Shown: piece after piece, positions 51,835 through 61,025 of the stretch
Layout: each line of letters starts with the position of its first letter
Numbering within the stretch: the stretch's first letter is position 1
Assembly: GCF_003268025.1 (NCBI RefSeq)
Contig: NZ_QLUW01000004.1
Span: 434,001 to 498,000 of the forward strand
Length of the DNA stretch: 64,000 nucleotides
Source of the DNA: Paenibacillus montanisoli
Lineage (GTDB): Bacteria > Bacillota > Bacilli > Paenibacillales > Paenibacillaceae
Reading direction: 5' to 3'
Notes under the pieces: generated by a model
The model's input: the letters and a program-made list of their open reading frames with translations, nothing else
The model's database searches: none
Told to the model about the DNA's origin: nothing
Translations under genes and position numbers: made by a program

Positions 51835-52577
51835 TTTGCCTCCTGAATTCGCAGCATATCGCCCGTCTTGTCCTCCATCAGCTCCGTCACGGTTACGAGC
51901 TTAAAGCCCCTCTTTGTCAGTTCCGGCAATATGATCCGCAGCGCTTGCACGGTCTGGCCCGAGCCCGGAATATAGTCATGGAGCAGCACAATATCACCGT
52001 TTCTCGCGTTGTTCAACACCTTTTGCGCAATTCGGTTCACGCCTGGCCTTCGCCAGTCGCCCGTATCCTGATGCCACGACCACAGCACAGTCGTATAGCC
52101 GAGCTTGTGCGCGATTTGGATCGTTTGTTCGTTGTAGAAGCCGCCTGGCGGGCGGAATAGATGCGGCTTCTTGCCAGTCAGCTTCACGAGGGAATCCTCC
52201 GTTTGCATGATTTCCTTCTGAATTATCGACGGCGAGGTACCCTTCGTAAAGAAGGGATGACTGTATGTATGATTGGCCACTTCATGGCCTTCCTCGATTT
52301 CCCGCTTGATCATTTCCGGATATTGCTTCACCCGGTAACCCAGGACGAAAAAGGTCGCTTTAGCATTGTACTGCTTTAGTAAATCGAGAATTTCGTTCGT
52401 CATCTTCGGATACGGTCCGTCATCGAAGGTGAGCGCAAGCTCATTCTCCGAAAGCGGCACTTCCCACACGACATCTCCCCGGTTTTCGTAATAGTACCGA
52501 TCCTTCTTCGGCATCCGAAACCCGCATAACATGCAAATGCACAGCAAAATGACTGTGCAGCGCCAAACTGCAGCCAC
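51831..52577 (-). CDS. Secreted or membrane-anchored polysaccharide deacetylase
   Basis: This 248-residue protein starts with a hydrophobic segment (TVILLCICMLCGF) that contains Cys residues and may be an anchor. The NodB domain has LALTFDDGPYPKM, EVANHTYSHPFF (metal His pair), HLFRPPGGFYNE (motif 3), TVLWSWHQDTGDW (motif 4) and GDIVLLHDY (motif 5). All five deacetylase motifs are intact, so it should be active on peptidoglycan or chitin-like polymer. Its gene overlaps the thioesterase gene by 4 bp. Confidence 0.92.
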   Translation of the reverse strand: MAAVWRCTVILLCICMLCGFRMPKKDRYYYENRGDVVWEVPLSENELALTFDDGPYPKMTNEILDLLKQYNAKATFFVLGYRVKQYPEMIKREIEEGHEVANHTYSHPFFTKGTSPSIIQKEIMQTEDSLVKLTGKKPHLFRPPGGFYNEQTIQIAHKLGYTTVLWSWHQDTGDWRRPGVNRIAQKVLNNARNGDIVLLHDYIPGSGQTVQALRIILPELTKRGFKLVTVTELMEDKTGDMLRIQEAK

Positions 52578-52670
52578 TACGTTTCCTCCTTAATCCATTC
52601 AACACCTGTTACTATATGCTTTTGAACAGCGTTTTATCCTTGGCCCATCAAGCTTTGTCGCACAGCAAAA

Positions 52671-52700
52671 AGGACGTCTTCCCTAACGGAAAGACGCCCT
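52671..52700 (-). terminator. Terminator of the phosphodiester glycosidase gene
   Basis: AGGACGTCTTCC and GGAAAGACGCCCT form a stem with one bulge; the minus strand continues TTTTTGC. Confidence 0.75.
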
Positions 52701-52710
52701 CTGATATTCC

Positions 52711-53832
52711 TTATGAAGCTCGGCGTTTCTTCGACGAATCGAACGATTGCATGTCGATGCCCGCCCAAATATTCGGCACCTCGACTTCCTCCGGCTTGTC
52801 GAACACCAGAAACGCCGTCGGCAAGTAACGCGCGCCGTATTGGCTGGATGGTTTGTTGACGACTTTGTCGTCCTTCACCAGTACGGTCGATGAACCGCCA
52901 TCCAGATTCGCCGCCGTCACCGCGCCTTTCTCGAGCAGAATGTTCTGCACGTCGTATAACGTCGCGCCTACCGAATAACCGGGCTGGCGGCCGTCGATGA
53001 CGACGAACACGATCGTGCCGTCCTTCAGCTGCGCCATGCAGGTTCGCGGGGCGATGCCCCAGCCGTCAGCCTCGCTCTTAATGAGCCCTTTGCCGTTGAC
53101 GATAAATTTCGGCTGGAACGTGACCGCTTCGGATACGCCCATGGCAAGCAGCTGCTTCGACGTGTAGCGGCCTGCGACCATAAGGCCGTTTCTGTCGATG
53201 CCGACCACGTTCACCTTGGCGTTCATCCCGTTGCCCTTGTACAGCAGCTTGCCGCCGGACATCACGATGCCGGCCGGCTTAAAGCCGTTGCCGTGCCAGT
53301 TCGGGTCGTCGAAGGCGCCGCCGTTTACGCCGGCAATCGCTCCCGTCCGCTTCACCATGCTCTCGACCCGCTCCCCTTCGCCGACGATGTTGGTCGTCAC
53401 GACGCGGATCATTTTCGGATCGTGCACATACATCAGGTAGCCTTTGAAGCCCTTGCGCGAGATCGGCTCGACCTTCACCGTTCCTTGCGGATGCTTGATC
53501 AGGCTCACATTGTGGTTATCCTTCACGTCCGCCATCGCATCGAATTGCGCCGTGTAGGCTGCGACACGGTTATCAAGCTCCTCTTGGCCGATCAGATACT
53601 TGGCCAAATAACGATGCTGGGTCGTAATCAGCGTGTCGGCCATCATGTATCGTACATCCGTGCCGGATGGCGTGAAGAAAAACCAGCCGCCGGCCCCCAC
53701 TGCCGCGATCAGCAGCGCTGCGGACAACCGTTTGACCGTTCTGCGCCAGTTCCGCTTCTTCTGAGGATTCTGGCGTCTTGCATTATAAGAATGCTGCCGT
53801 CCTGGGACGACAGTTTCTGTCCGATGCTCCAT
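52711..53832 (-). CDS. Phosphodiester glycosidase (NAGPA) domain protein, membrane anchored
   Basis: This 373-residue protein has a basic cytoplasmic tail, one TM segment (LSAALLIAAVGAGGWFFF) and an extracellular NAGPA domain (PF09992 type): IAGVNGGAFDDPNWHGNG, KPAGIVMSGGKLLY, APRTCMAQLKDGTIVFVVID and VTAANLDGGSSTVLV. Bacterial members act on phosphodiester-linked sugars in wall polymers or on spore and biofilm glycans. The frame is open to 54069, but the ATG at 53832 has AGAGAGGAG 8 nt upstream. Confidence 0.88.
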   Translation of the reverse strand: MEHRTETVVPGRQHSYNARRQNPQKKRNWRRTVKRLSAALLIAAVGAGGWFFFTPSGTDVRYMMADTLITTQHRYLAKYLIGQEELDNRVAAYTAQFDAMADVKDNHNVSLIKHPQGTVKVEPISRKGFKGYLMYVHDPKMIRVVTTNIVGEGERVESMVKRTGAIAGVNGGAFDDPNWHGNGFKPAGIVMSGGKLLYKGNGMNAKVNVVGIDRNGLMVAGRYTSKQLLAMGVSEAVTFQPKFIVNGKGLIKSEADGWGIAPRTCMAQLKDGTIVFVVIDGRQPGYSVGATLYDVQNILLEKGAVTAANLDGGSSTVLVKDDKVVNKPSSQYGARYLPTAFLVFDKPEEVEVPNIWAGIDMQSFDSSKKRRAS

Positions 53833-54042
53833 TGTTGCAGCTCCTCTCTTGCTGTGGTTGGTTTGTTGCCGCGGCCCGAATGCCGCAGCGGAACACATCC
53901 AAACACTATAGAAGCCGCAGCTTAAGAGAAGCTTAAAAACGTTAAATACTCCCAAGGCAAAAAAAGCGAATAACCCGCGAGGCCGAGTTATTTTGCCGGA
54001 ATTGCGCAAGCTATATGGGAATACGTAAAGGAGGTCATCCAT

Positions 54043-54318
54043 TTGCAGCAAACGCAATCTACGCAGCAACAGGCAGGCGTCATGCCCGCGCCGCCTACTG
54101 TCATCACGACGAAAGACGCTTCTTACTTAAAGGACCAACTGTCCTGGCTGCTGCTGGCCACGAAGAAATGCAGTCATTTTGCGAAGGAATGCTCCGACCC
54201 TGAAATCAGCCAAGCGATCGACAAAGCCGGCCGCATGCACGAGCGCCATTACAACCTGCTGCTGAAGCATCTGCAGACCAATAATGCCGAAGGCATGAAG
54301 CAAGTACCTCAACATTAG
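54043..54318 (+). CDS. Spore coat-associated CotF-like small protein
   Basis: This 91-residue protein starts at a TTG with a perfect AAGGAGG 8 nt upstream. The N-terminus is Gln/Thr-rich; the rest is two amphipathic helices (YLKDQLSWLLLATKKCSHFA, AIDKAGRMHERHYNLLLKHL). It resembles the small partner proteins found beside CotF. It lies 17 bp before the CotF-domain gene and is co-transcribed. Expression late in sporulation is inferred. Confidence 0.75.
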   Translation: MQQTQSTQQQAGVMPAPPTVITTKDASYLKDQLSWLLLATKKCSHFAKECSDPEISQAIDKAGRMHERHYNLLLKHLQTNNAEGMKQVPQH

Positions 54319-54335
54319 AAAGGAGCCGCCCTGGA

Positions 54336-54683
54336 ATGAGCCCGAATTCAAACACGATTCAAAATCCGAAGCCGGCGTACGAGCCGCAGGTGAAAGGTCC
54401 CGAGCTGACGGACCGCGACCGCCTCAACGACATTCTGTCCACGGAAAAATATTTGGCCGACAGCTTCAGCATCGCCGCCAACGAAGCCAGCCACGCCGCA
54501 CTTCACCAGGATATTATGATGGTGCTGACCGAGACGCATCAGTGCCAGCATGAAATCTTCGAGTTGATGTTCCGCAAAGGCCACTACAAGCTCGAGGCCG
54601 AGGATCAGACCAAGCTCGATCAGGCATACCAGCAGTTCAGCGGGTATGCCAGCCAGTTCCCTTACGGCGGAACGCTGCAATAG
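54336..54683 (+). CDS. CotF-family spore coat protein
   Basis: This 115-residue protein is a single Coat F domain (PF07875): LTDRDRLNDILSTEKYLADS, NEASHAALHQDIMMVL, then CQHEIFELMFRKGHYKLEA and the Gln/Tyr-rich end QAYQQFSGYASQFPYGGTL. AAGGAG precedes the ATG. Such proteins form helical bundles in the spore coat. The gene supports an endospore-forming host. Confidence 0.93.
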   Translation: MSPNSNTIQNPKPAYEPQVKGPELTDRDRLNDILSTEKYLADSFSIAANEASHAALHQDIMMVLTETHQCQHEIFELMFRKGHYKLEAEDQTKLDQAYQQFSGYASQFPYGGTLQ

Positions 54684-54716
54684 CGGATGCAAGACAGCAC
54701 GTTCATCGCAAGCTTA

Positions 54717-54744
54717 AAAGGGGTACCCTCTCGGGTACCCCTTT
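54717..54744. terminator. Terminator between coat genes and htpG
   Basis: AAAGGGGTACCC pairs perfectly with GGGTACCCCTTT around TCTC, between two convergent units. Confidence 0.88.
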
Positions 54745-54765
54745 ACACATTCAGGCGGATGAAAT

Positions 54766-56655
54766 CTAAACCATCACTTTGCAAATATCGTTCGTGAACG
54801 CAACCGGGTCCTGAATCGGCAAGCCTTCGATCAACAGGGCTTGGTTGTAGAGCAGCTGGGTATACAGGCTCAGCTTCTCGGCATCCTTCGCGGACGCTTC
54901 CTTCAGCGACTGATATACCGGGTGGTTGATGTTGATTTCAAGCACCTTCACCGCTTGCACGTCTTGGTTGTTCGGCATCGCCTTAAGGATTTTCTCCATC
55001 TCGATCGATACTTCGCCTTCGCTGGTGAGGCAGACCGGGTGGCTCTTCAGCCGCTTGGACGCCTTGACCTTCACGACTTTGCCGCTCAGAATTTGCTGCA
55101 TGTGCTCGAAGAGCTCCTTGCTGCCACTTTCTTCCGCTTCCTGCTTCTCTTTTTCCGCATCCGACTCGATGCCAAGATCGCCGCTCGATACCGACTTGAA
55201 CTGCTTGTCCTTATAGCTCATGATCGTCTTGATCGCGAACTCGTCGATGTCGTCCGTGAAATAGAGAATCTCATAGCCTTTATCCGAGACGAGCTCGATC
55301 GCCGGCAGCTTCTCGATGCGCTCGATCGAATCGCCTGCAGCATAGTAAATATACTTCTGGTCTTCCGGCATTCTCGACACGTACTGATCCAGCGTTACTT
55401 GCTTCTTCTCCTTGGAGGAGTAGAAGAGCAGCAGATCCTGTAGCGTGTCTTTATTCATGCCAAAGTCGCTGTAAACGCCGAACTTCAGCTGGCGGCCGAA
55501 CGCTTTGTAGAACGTCTCGTACTTGTCGCGCTCGTCCTTCAGCAGGCTCTGCAGCTGGCTCTTGATCTTGTTCTTGATGTTCTTCGCGATCAACGTCAGC
55601 TGGCGGTCATGCTGCAGCATCTCGCGGGATATGTTGAGCGACAGGTCCTCGGAGTCGACCATCCCTTTCACGAAGCTGAAGTAGTCCGGCAGCAAGTCAG
55701 CGCATTTGTTCATGATCAGCACGCCATTGGAGTAGAGCTCAAGCCCTTTCTCGTACTCCTTCGTGTAGTAATCGAACGGCGTGCTCTCGGGAATGTACAA
55801 AATCGCCTGATACACGACCGCGCCGTCCGCGCTGATATGGATATGCTTCAGCGGCTTGTCGAAGCCGTAGCGCTTCTCGTGATAGAACTGCTCGTAGTCT
55901 TCCGCGGTCAGCTCGTTCTTGTTTTTGCGCCAGATCGGCACCATGCTGTTGATCGTTTGCTCTTCCACGTGCGATTCAAACTCCGGCTTGTCGCCTTCGC
56001 TGCCTTCTTTCGGACGCTGGCCCGTCACGTCCATCTTGATCGGATACCGGATGAAATCCGAATACTTCTTGATGATGGAGCGCAGACGGTATTCCTCCAG
56101 GAACTCGTCATAGTTATCTTCTTCCGTGTTCGGCTTGATGTGCAGCACGATTTCCGTGCCGACTTCGGCCTTTTCGCTTGGCACAATCGTATAGCCGTCC
56201 GCGCCTTCGGATTCCCACTTGAACGCTTCGCTGCTATCCAGCGCCCGGCTCGTCACCGTGACGCGGTCCGCCACCATGAAGGCCGCATAGAAGCCAACGC
56301 CGAACTGGCCGATAATATTGTGGCCGTCCTTGCTCTCATTTTCCTTCTTGAACGCCAGGGAGCCGCTCTTTGCGATTACGCCGAGGTTGTTCTCGAGCTC
56401 CTCCTGCGTCATGCCGATCCCGGTGTCGCTGATGGTGAGCGTGCGGTTTGCTTTGTCCGCCGTCACCTTTACATAATAGTCCGCTTGATTGAAGACGAGC
56501 TTGTCGTCCGTAAGCGCCTTGTAATAGATTTTATCGATAGCATCACTCGCATTGGAGATCAGCTCCCGCAGGAAAATTTCCCGCTGCGTGTAGATGGAGT
56601 TGATCATCATTTCCAGCAAACGCTTGGACTCCGCCTTGAACTCATGCTTGATCAT
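54766..56655 (-). CDS. htpG: Molecular chaperone HtpG (Hsp90)
   Basis: This 629-residue ATP-dependent chaperone works as a cytoplasmic dimer. The N-terminal ATPase domain has [37 protein letters not shown] and [19 protein letters not shown]. The middle domain has [20 protein letters not shown] and [14 protein letters not shown]. The C-terminal domain ends without the eukaryotic MEEVD. The ATG at 56655 has GGGAGGG 9 nt upstream and gives the standard N-terminus. A perfect CIRCE element and a promoter lie directly upstream, so HrcA repression is expected. Confidence 0.97.
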   Translation of the reverse strand: MIKHEFKAESKRLLEMMINSIYTQREIFLRELISNASDAIDKIYYKALTDDKLVFNQADYYVKVTADKANRTLTISDTGIGMTQEELENNLGVIAKSGSLAFKKENESKDGHNIIGQFGVGFYAAFMVADRVTVTSRALDSSEAFKWESEGADGYTIVPSEKAEVGTEIVLHIKPNTEEDNYDEFLEEYRLRSIIKKYSDFIRYPIKMDVTGQRPKEGSEGDKPEFESHVEEQTINSMVPIWRKNKNELTAEDYEQFYHEKRYGFDKPLKHIHISADGAVVYQAILYIPESTPFDYYTKEYEKGLELYSNGVLIMNKCADLLPDYFSFVKGMVDSEDLSLNISREMLQHDRQLTLIAKNIKNKIKSQLQSLLKDERDKYETFYKAFGRQLKFGVYSDFGMNKDTLQDLLLFYSSKEKKQVTLDQYVSRMPEDQKYIYYAAGDSIERIEKLPAIELVSDKGYEILYFTDDIDEFAIKTIMSYKDKQFKSVSSGDLGIESDAEKEKQEAEESGSKELFEHMQQILSGKVVKVKASKRLKSHPVCLTSEGEVSIEMEKILKAMPNNQDVQAVKVLEININHPVYQSLKEASAKDAEKLSLYTQLLYNQALLIEGLPIQDPVAFTNDICKVMV

Positions 56656-56680
56656 CGATCGATACCCTCCCAATGTTGTC

Positions 56681-56707
56681 TTAGCACTCTGCCTATAGGA
56701 GTGCTAA
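56681..56707. promoter_or_regulatory. CIRCE element (HrcA operator) upstream of htpG
   Basis: TTAGCACTC-N9-GAGTGCTAA is a perfect match to the CIRCE consensus. It sits 26 bp before the htpG ATG, just after the predicted promoter, where HrcA binding would block transcription. Confidence 0.95.
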
Positions 56708-56718
56708 TTCCTCTCTTT

Positions 56719-56747
56719 TTTATAGCATGTTTTGGGAAGCGATACAA
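56719..56747 (-). promoter_or_regulatory. htpG promoter
   Basis: On the minus strand TTGTAT (56747-56742) and TATAAA (56724-56719) are 17 bp apart, with a TGC extension before the -10. The start would fall at the edge of CIRCE. Confidence 0.6.
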
Positions 56748-56850
56748 GTCAGGTCACGACTAAATCATGGCAGCTGCGGATTGCATTTTGATACCGCATA
56801 AAAATTAAAGTGCCGAAAATCCTGAGGACTTTCTCGACACGAACAAAAAA

Positions 56851-56882
56851 CTGTCCTTCGTGGCGCCTTTCACGAGGGACAG
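56851..56882 (-). terminator. Terminator of the AT-rich islet genes
   Basis: CTGTCCTTCGTG pairs with CACGAGGGACAG with one mismatch; the minus strand continues TTTTTTG. It follows the ORF at 56935. Confidence 0.8.
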
Positions 56883-56934
56883 ATTCATTACCAGACTATG
56901 TTGATAAAAACGCAACTAGAATTTCTTTATCAAT

Positions 56935-57177
56935 TTATTTGTAATCTATTTTAATAGGCGTTGTTAAAGCATCCGTATTATTATAGAAAATCTTAAGTTT
57001 ATTATATTCAAATATCTTCACTTTTACATTCTCATTCTCATTATGTAAAACAGCAACAGATTTGACCGACGGCGACAAGATAGTTCCGATCAACAAGGAA
57101 TATCGGTTCTTTTTTTCATAATAGTTCCATTTTATAGGTCCACCCTGATATTCATTGTCAAGTTTCCCATTAACCAT
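56935..57177 (-). CDS. Hypothetical protein in AT-rich islet
   Basis: This 80-residue ORF starts in the stop codon of the preceding gene (TAATG overlap), so the two are coupled. It is rich in Lys, Asn and Tyr (GGPIKWNYYEKKNRYSLLIG, ENVKVKIFEYNKLKIFYNNT) and looks beta-rich. Base composition is far more AT-rich than the window average, suggesting recent acquisition. It may be the second half of a protein that was once continuous with the upstream product, though no simple frameshift joins them. Confidence 0.5.
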   Translation of the reverse strand: MVNGKLDNEYQGGPIKWNYYEKKNRYSLLIGTILSPSVKSVAVLHNENENVKVKIFEYNKLKIFYNNTDALTTPIKIDYK

Positions 57178-57470
57178 TAATTCGTTTCAGCTAAGAAAAA
57201 AAAGTGGACCTTTTTATTTTGATCCATTCCAATTACAAGTTTTTGGATATTTTCTTTGAATTCTATTTCGACAATACTTTCTTTTGTTATGTAACTACCT
57301 TCAGCTTCTACTGCTCTCATGACTTTGTCATATGTACTCACGCTTCGTAAGGCATAATAATAATAAAATATTCCACTTAAAATTATTATAAGTATTGCGA
57401 ACAAAAAAAACCGGCGGTACTGCTGCTGTTCGCCTTTTGGATAGATGCGATACTTATAGGCTTTCAGCAA
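57177..57470 (-). CDS. Chimeric ORF: TnpB N-terminus fused to a membrane protein
   Basis: The first 17 residues, MLKAYKYRIYPKGEQQQ, are the standard beginning of IS200/IS605-family TnpB. The sequence then changes abruptly to YRRFFLFAILIIILSGIFYY (one TM helix) and a Lys/Glu-rich outside part (VEIEFKENIQKLVIGMDQNK). GC content also drops sharply at the join (near 57410). The TTG start has AAAGGA upstream. The likely history is that a tnpB 5' end landed in front of an AT-rich gene and now supplies its start. Function unknown. Confidence 0.6.
   Translation of the reverse strand: MLKAYKYRIYPKGEQQQYRRFFLFAILIIILSGIFYYYYALRSVSTYDKVMRAVEAEGSYITKESIVEIEFKENIQKLVIGMDQNKKVHFFFLAETN
57420..57470 (-). 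mobile_element. 5' scar of an IS200/IS605-type tnpB gene
   Basis: Seventeen codons match the N-terminus common to TnpB proteins, and nothing of the RuvC domain or zinc finger follows. The 150 bp upstream (57475-57620) have normal GC and may be the element's left flank. No second end was found. Confidence 0.55.
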
Positions 57471-57645
57471 GTCCTATCATCCTTTCTGACCATGTTTTAG
57501 CTTATGAGGTTGTGCGATGCAAACCGTTGCCATTATCCCCTGCTTTAGAAGACAGAGCAGCACCTTTGGTTCCAAGACTTGCAGCATATTCGTGCTGCGG
57601 TGAAACCCAAATTAGCGGGGCTTTGTAACTCTAGTTAGAAAAAAA

Positions 57646-57668
57646 GACCTCAGAGAAATCCCGAGGTC
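57646..57668 (-). terminator. Terminator of the 103-codon membrane protein gene
   Basis: GACCTC and GAGGTC form a short stem and the minus strand continues with TTTTTTTC, 29 bp past the stop at 57697. Confidence 0.65.
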
Positions 57669-57696
57669 CATTTTCTTTTGCGCTCTAGTAGCACAT

Positions 57697-58008
57697 TTAA
57701 TAAAACAATGAGAAAAAATAACTAGCTGAAAAGCATAAAACAACAGAGAACATCAAATTGACATAAACAATCAAATTGTTTTTACGGAGACAAAAACCAT
57801 CTACAAAACATATACATAGTTCAATTATTGCATTTATTAAGAAACAGGCAGTAAGCGAAAAAATTGCAAAACTAAAAATGTGATGATATTTTTCAGAATC
57901 CAAGATGTCCCCTGGAAAAGATTCGCTCGCATTAATTCGAGAGAAAGAAACCCATACCTTGGCTATAAAATAAATAGGCGTTACGGTTAAAGAGTTGAGA
58001 ATAGCCAC
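57697..58008 (-). CDS. Small AT-rich membrane protein
   Basis: This ORF of about 103 residues encodes three or more hydrophobic segments (TVTPIYFIAKVWVSF, IFSFAIFSLTACFLINAIIE, LMFSVVLCFSASYFFSLFY). AT content is high, as in the neighbouring islet genes. The GTG at 58008 has no ribosome site. The frame stays open upstream and GGAG lies before a possible ATT start near 58050, so the true N-terminus is uncertain. I recognise no family. The AT-rich gap from 58009 to 58430 shows no gene. Confidence 0.45.
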   Translation of the reverse strand: MAILNSLTVTPIYFIAKVWVSFSRINASESFPGDILDSEKYHHIFSFAIFSLTACFLINAIIELCICFVDGFCLRKNNLIVYVNLMFSVVLCFSASYFFSLFY

Positions 58009-58570
58009 AATCAGATAAAATATACATCGTTTTGATTTTAAGACAATTTTAAATCACTCCATTGGTTTTATTGCCATCCATTTCAAGCCTTTTTAACTGA
58101 TACAGTAGTATATGATAGCTGGCCAGCTTATCAACGAGAAGATCATAAATGCTAGATGACTGACAAAAACAAGCAATCTCATTTAAATAAAAGGTAGTGT
58201 CAATGTCGCTACCGTTTACTTCTAATTTATGGTTTTTATGTAAGTGATATGTTATAAATTACCATAATGATACAAAACATCACCACCCCTAAATTGGGTC
58301 AAATTTACTTAAATTTGTTTATAGTAGGCTGAATATCGGTAGAAATTGCATAATTTCTTCTAATTTCTCGTCAGATCGATAGATTACTTAATTGACATAA
58401 ATAAAACAGCAACGTACAGCGAGAACTCCTCCTGTTGCTCCGCTAGGGCTGCGCCCTCCACCGGATCAAACCTCAAATAAGATAACAGGACCTCCACACA
58501 AACGCCCTCCCACCACCCTATCCCTTATGCTGCTGCAAGCCCTCGAGTAGCGGTTATTCCTCGTACCATT

Positions 58571-58733
58571 AATGTGGTGCCCGATGAGCTCTACATCTAG
58601 CAAATTCGCCGACTTGGAAGTTAATGTGATGCTCTGTGGGCACCTTTTCCACCAATTTCGCCGCTACTTGGCCAATGTGGTGCTCAGTGGGCTCTACATC
58701 TAGCAAATTCGCCGACTTTGGTTAATGGATGCT
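58571..58733. repeat. Degenerate tandem repeat, 50-52-bp period, related to the array at 2008
   Basis: AATGTGRTG starts units at 58571, 58623 and 58674, and a broken fourth begins at 58724 (steps 52, 51, 50). Units share TCTACATCTAGCAAATTCGC and GCCGACTT. The AATGTGGTGCTC core also occurs in the 51-bp units at 2008. It fills the space before the kinase gene. No coding sense. Confidence 0.75.
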
Positions 58734-58825
58734 GCTGCGACCGGTTGTTTTATACTTTTTTTAGAATTGGTTTATGGATTATTTGCGGGTGGATACTACA
58801 ATGAAATGGAAAGGGGCTGTACGCC

Positions 58826-60313
58826 ATGTCCATCCGAACGAAATTGCTCTTCTCCTATATCGCCATGATCGTCATTCCGGTATTGCTGCTCGGCGCGACG
58901 ATCCTCTTGGCGGCGAACTTGTTCACGAAGGAAATTGGCCGGGCCGACGTCTCCGGCAGCGTCCCGTTCGCGGCCATCCGCGAGCTGTTCGCCGGACGCA
59001 CCGAGCTGGCGTCAGGGCTTCGCTTCATTGCGGGGCAAGACCCAAAGCTCCTCAGCGACCCGACCTTCCTCGCACAAACGGAAGCGGAATTGGCCGAGGT
59101 CGATTCCGGCATGGTGATCGCCAAAAGTGCCGGTGAAGCCGTCCTCTATGCTTCCCCAGGGCTCGACGCCGATTTGATCGTTCAGCACGCGAAGTACGAA
59201 GACGGTCAGCGCTTTGCCGGGGACTACCAAAATCTCGACCTTATCCCTTATACCGATTCGTCCGGTCAAGCAAGTTTGCTCATTATCGTGTCCGATATGG
59301 AGCCCGTCGCGAACTTCTTTAAGCGGTTCATTCCGACCGTTCTGCTGGCATTGCTTGCCGCGCTTATTCTGACGAATGGAACCCTGACCTATTTGGTGTC
59401 GCGCAGCATTATCCGGCCGCTCCACGCCCTGCGGGATGCAGCGGGTCAAATCCGAGAAGGCCAGCTGGACCGCGCCATCGTTTTGCGAAGGCAGGACGAG
59501 ATCGGGCAGCTTGGCACAGCACTGGAAGAAATGCGCGTTCGGCTGAGGAGCTCCCTATCCGCGCAGCTGCAGCTGGAGCAAAGCCGCAAGGAGCTGCTCG
59601 CGAGCATTTCGCATGATCTGAAGACGCCGATTACCGCCATTCAAGGCTGCGTCGACTGTCTGCAAGGCGGCATCGCCGATACGGAGGAGAAACGGAGCAA
59701 ATACGTCGCGATGATCGGCGGCAAAGCCGCTGATATGACCCGGATGATCGAGGAGCTCCTACTGTTCGCCACGCTCGACACAGGCAAGGTGCCGTTTCGC
59801 TTCGAAAAGCTGGATGCCGCGGCTTACATGAGCCAGACCGTGGATGAGCTGAAGTTGGATCCCAGGTTCAGCGGCGTCGATATTCGCTATGTGCACAGAG
59901 CCGGCGAGCGCGTGCTCATCCACGCGGACCGCGAGAAGCTGCACCGCGCCATCAGCAATATCGCGGACAACAGCTTGCGGCATATGGACAAGGCATCGCG
60001 TGCGCTTACCGTGGAGCTTGAGCATGAACCGGGCAGCACCTCCGCCGCAATCGCCATTTCGGATAACGGGGCCGGCATTTCGCCGGAAGCGCTCCCGTTT
60101 ATCTTCGATCAGTTTTACCGGGAAGAAGCCTCCCGCCGTCCCGATCGCGGGAGCAGCGGCCTCGGCCTGGCCATTGTGAAGCAAATTATCGAGGAACACG
60201 GAGGAACGTTGGAAGCGCGCAGCCGCAAAGGCGAAGGCACGACGATCGTCATGCGGCTCCCCGCTATCCCGCATGCCGATCCATCTTCTGAAGGGAGCAA
60301 TGAACGCCAATGA
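58826..60313 (+). CDS. Sensor histidine kinase (HAMP-HisKA-HATPase)
   Basis: This 495-residue membrane kinase has TM1 (LLFSYIAMIVIPVLLLGATI), a short extracellular sensor (about 35-160), TM2 (VLLALLAALILTNGTLTYLV), HAMP (RSIIRPLHALRDAAGQIREG) and HisKA with LLASISHDLKTPITAIQGC (phospho-His near residue 262). The ATPase domain has ISDNGAGISPEALPFIFDQF and SSGLGLAIVKQIIEEHGG. AAGGGG lies about 9 nt before the ATG. It overlaps the regulator gene by ATGA. The signal is unknown; the membrane protein at 61026 may be involved. Confidence 0.93.
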   Translation: MSIRTKLLFSYIAMIVIPVLLLGATILLAANLFTKEIGRADVSGSVPFAAIRELFAGRTELASGLRFIAGQDPKLLSDPTFLAQTEAELAEVDSGMVIAKSAGEAVLYASPGLDADLIVQHAKYEDGQRFAGDYQNLDLIPYTDSSGQASLLIIVSDMEPVANFFKRFIPTVLLALLAALILTNGTLTYLVSRSIIRPLHALRDAAGQIREGQLDRAIVLRRQDEIGQLGTALEEMRVRLRSSLSAQLQLEQSRKELLASISHDLKTPITAIQGCVDCLQGGIADTEEKRSKYVAMIGGKAADMTRMIEELLLFATLDTGKVPFRFEKLDAAAYMSQTVDELKLDPRFSGVDIRYVHRAGERVLIHADREKLHRAISNIADNSLRHMDKASRALTVELEHEPGSTSAAIAISDNGAGISPEALPFIFDQFYREEASRRPDRGSSGLGLAIVKQIIEEHGGTLEARSRKGEGTTIVMRLPAIPHADPSSEGSNERQ

Positions 60314-60999
60314 AGCGGATTCTGATTATCGAGGATGACCCTGTCATCGCCGAGGTGCAGAAAGACTTCCTGGAGGCGAGCGGTTTCACAGCGGACATTG
60401 CGGACCGGGGCGATCTTGGGCTCGACATGGCGCTCTCGGGCAGCTACGCCCTCATCCTGCTCGATCTGATGTTGCCTAGCATCGACGGATACGAGATTTG
60501 CCGCCGCGTTCGGGAAGCAAGTAATGTGCCGATTCTGATCGTCTCCGCGAAAAAGGAAGAGATTGATAAGATTCGCGGCTTCGGCCTCGGCGCTGATGAT
60601 TATATTTTGAAGCCGTTCAGCCTCGGCGAGCTGGTGGCTCGCGTGAAAGCGCATTTGGCGCGATATGACAGGCTCGTCGGAAGCGGCGAATGGCGCAAGG
60701 ATGAGCTGCACCTGCACAATATCCGCATCGACCGACAAGCCCGGCGCGTGTATGTGGATGAGAATGAGGTGCCGTTCACGGCCAAGGAGTACGATCTGCT
60801 GCTTTTTCTTGTGTCACACCCGAACCGAGTGTTCCGAAAAGAGGAATTGTTCGAGCGGATTTGGGGTCTCGATGCGCTAGGGGATCACGCAACAGTAACC
60901 GTTCATATCAGCAAACTGAGGGAGAAGGTCGAGCGCGATCCTTCCAAGCCGCGGTACGTCGAGACGGTCTGGGGCGTTGGCTATCGATTTAACTTATAG
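60310..60999 (+). CDS. OmpR/PhoB-family response regulator
   Basis: This 229-residue regulator has a receiver with ILIIEDDPVIAEV, LILLDLMLPSIDGYE (phospho-Asp near 52), LIVSAKKEEIDK and DYILKPFSLGEL. A winged-helix C-terminal domain follows: FTAKEYDLLLFLVSHPNRVF, VTVHISKLREKVERDPSKPR and VWGVGYRFNL. It is coupled to the kinase gene by a 4-bp overlap. A target site may lie nearby; the palindromic array at 61526 is one candidate but there is no evidence of binding. Confidence 0.95.
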   Translation: MKRILIIEDDPVIAEVQKDFLEASGFTADIADRGDLGLDMALSGSYALILLDLMLPSIDGYEICRRVREASNVPILIVSAKKEEIDKIRGFGLGADDYILKPFSLGELVARVKAHLARYDRLVGSGEWRKDELHLHNIRIDRQARRVYVDENEVPFTAKEYDLLLFLVSHPNRVFRKEELFERIWGLDALGDHATVTVHISKLREKVERDPSKPRYVETVWGVGYRFNL

Positions 61000-61025
61000 A
61001 AGTCTCGGGAGGAGGCCGGAGAGCT

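Noticed and set aside
57475-57620. Possible omega-RNA or left end of an IS605 element upstream of the tnpB scar
   Set aside because: I could not identify a hairpin or end sequence with confidence; the minus-strand frame there is short and unrecognised.
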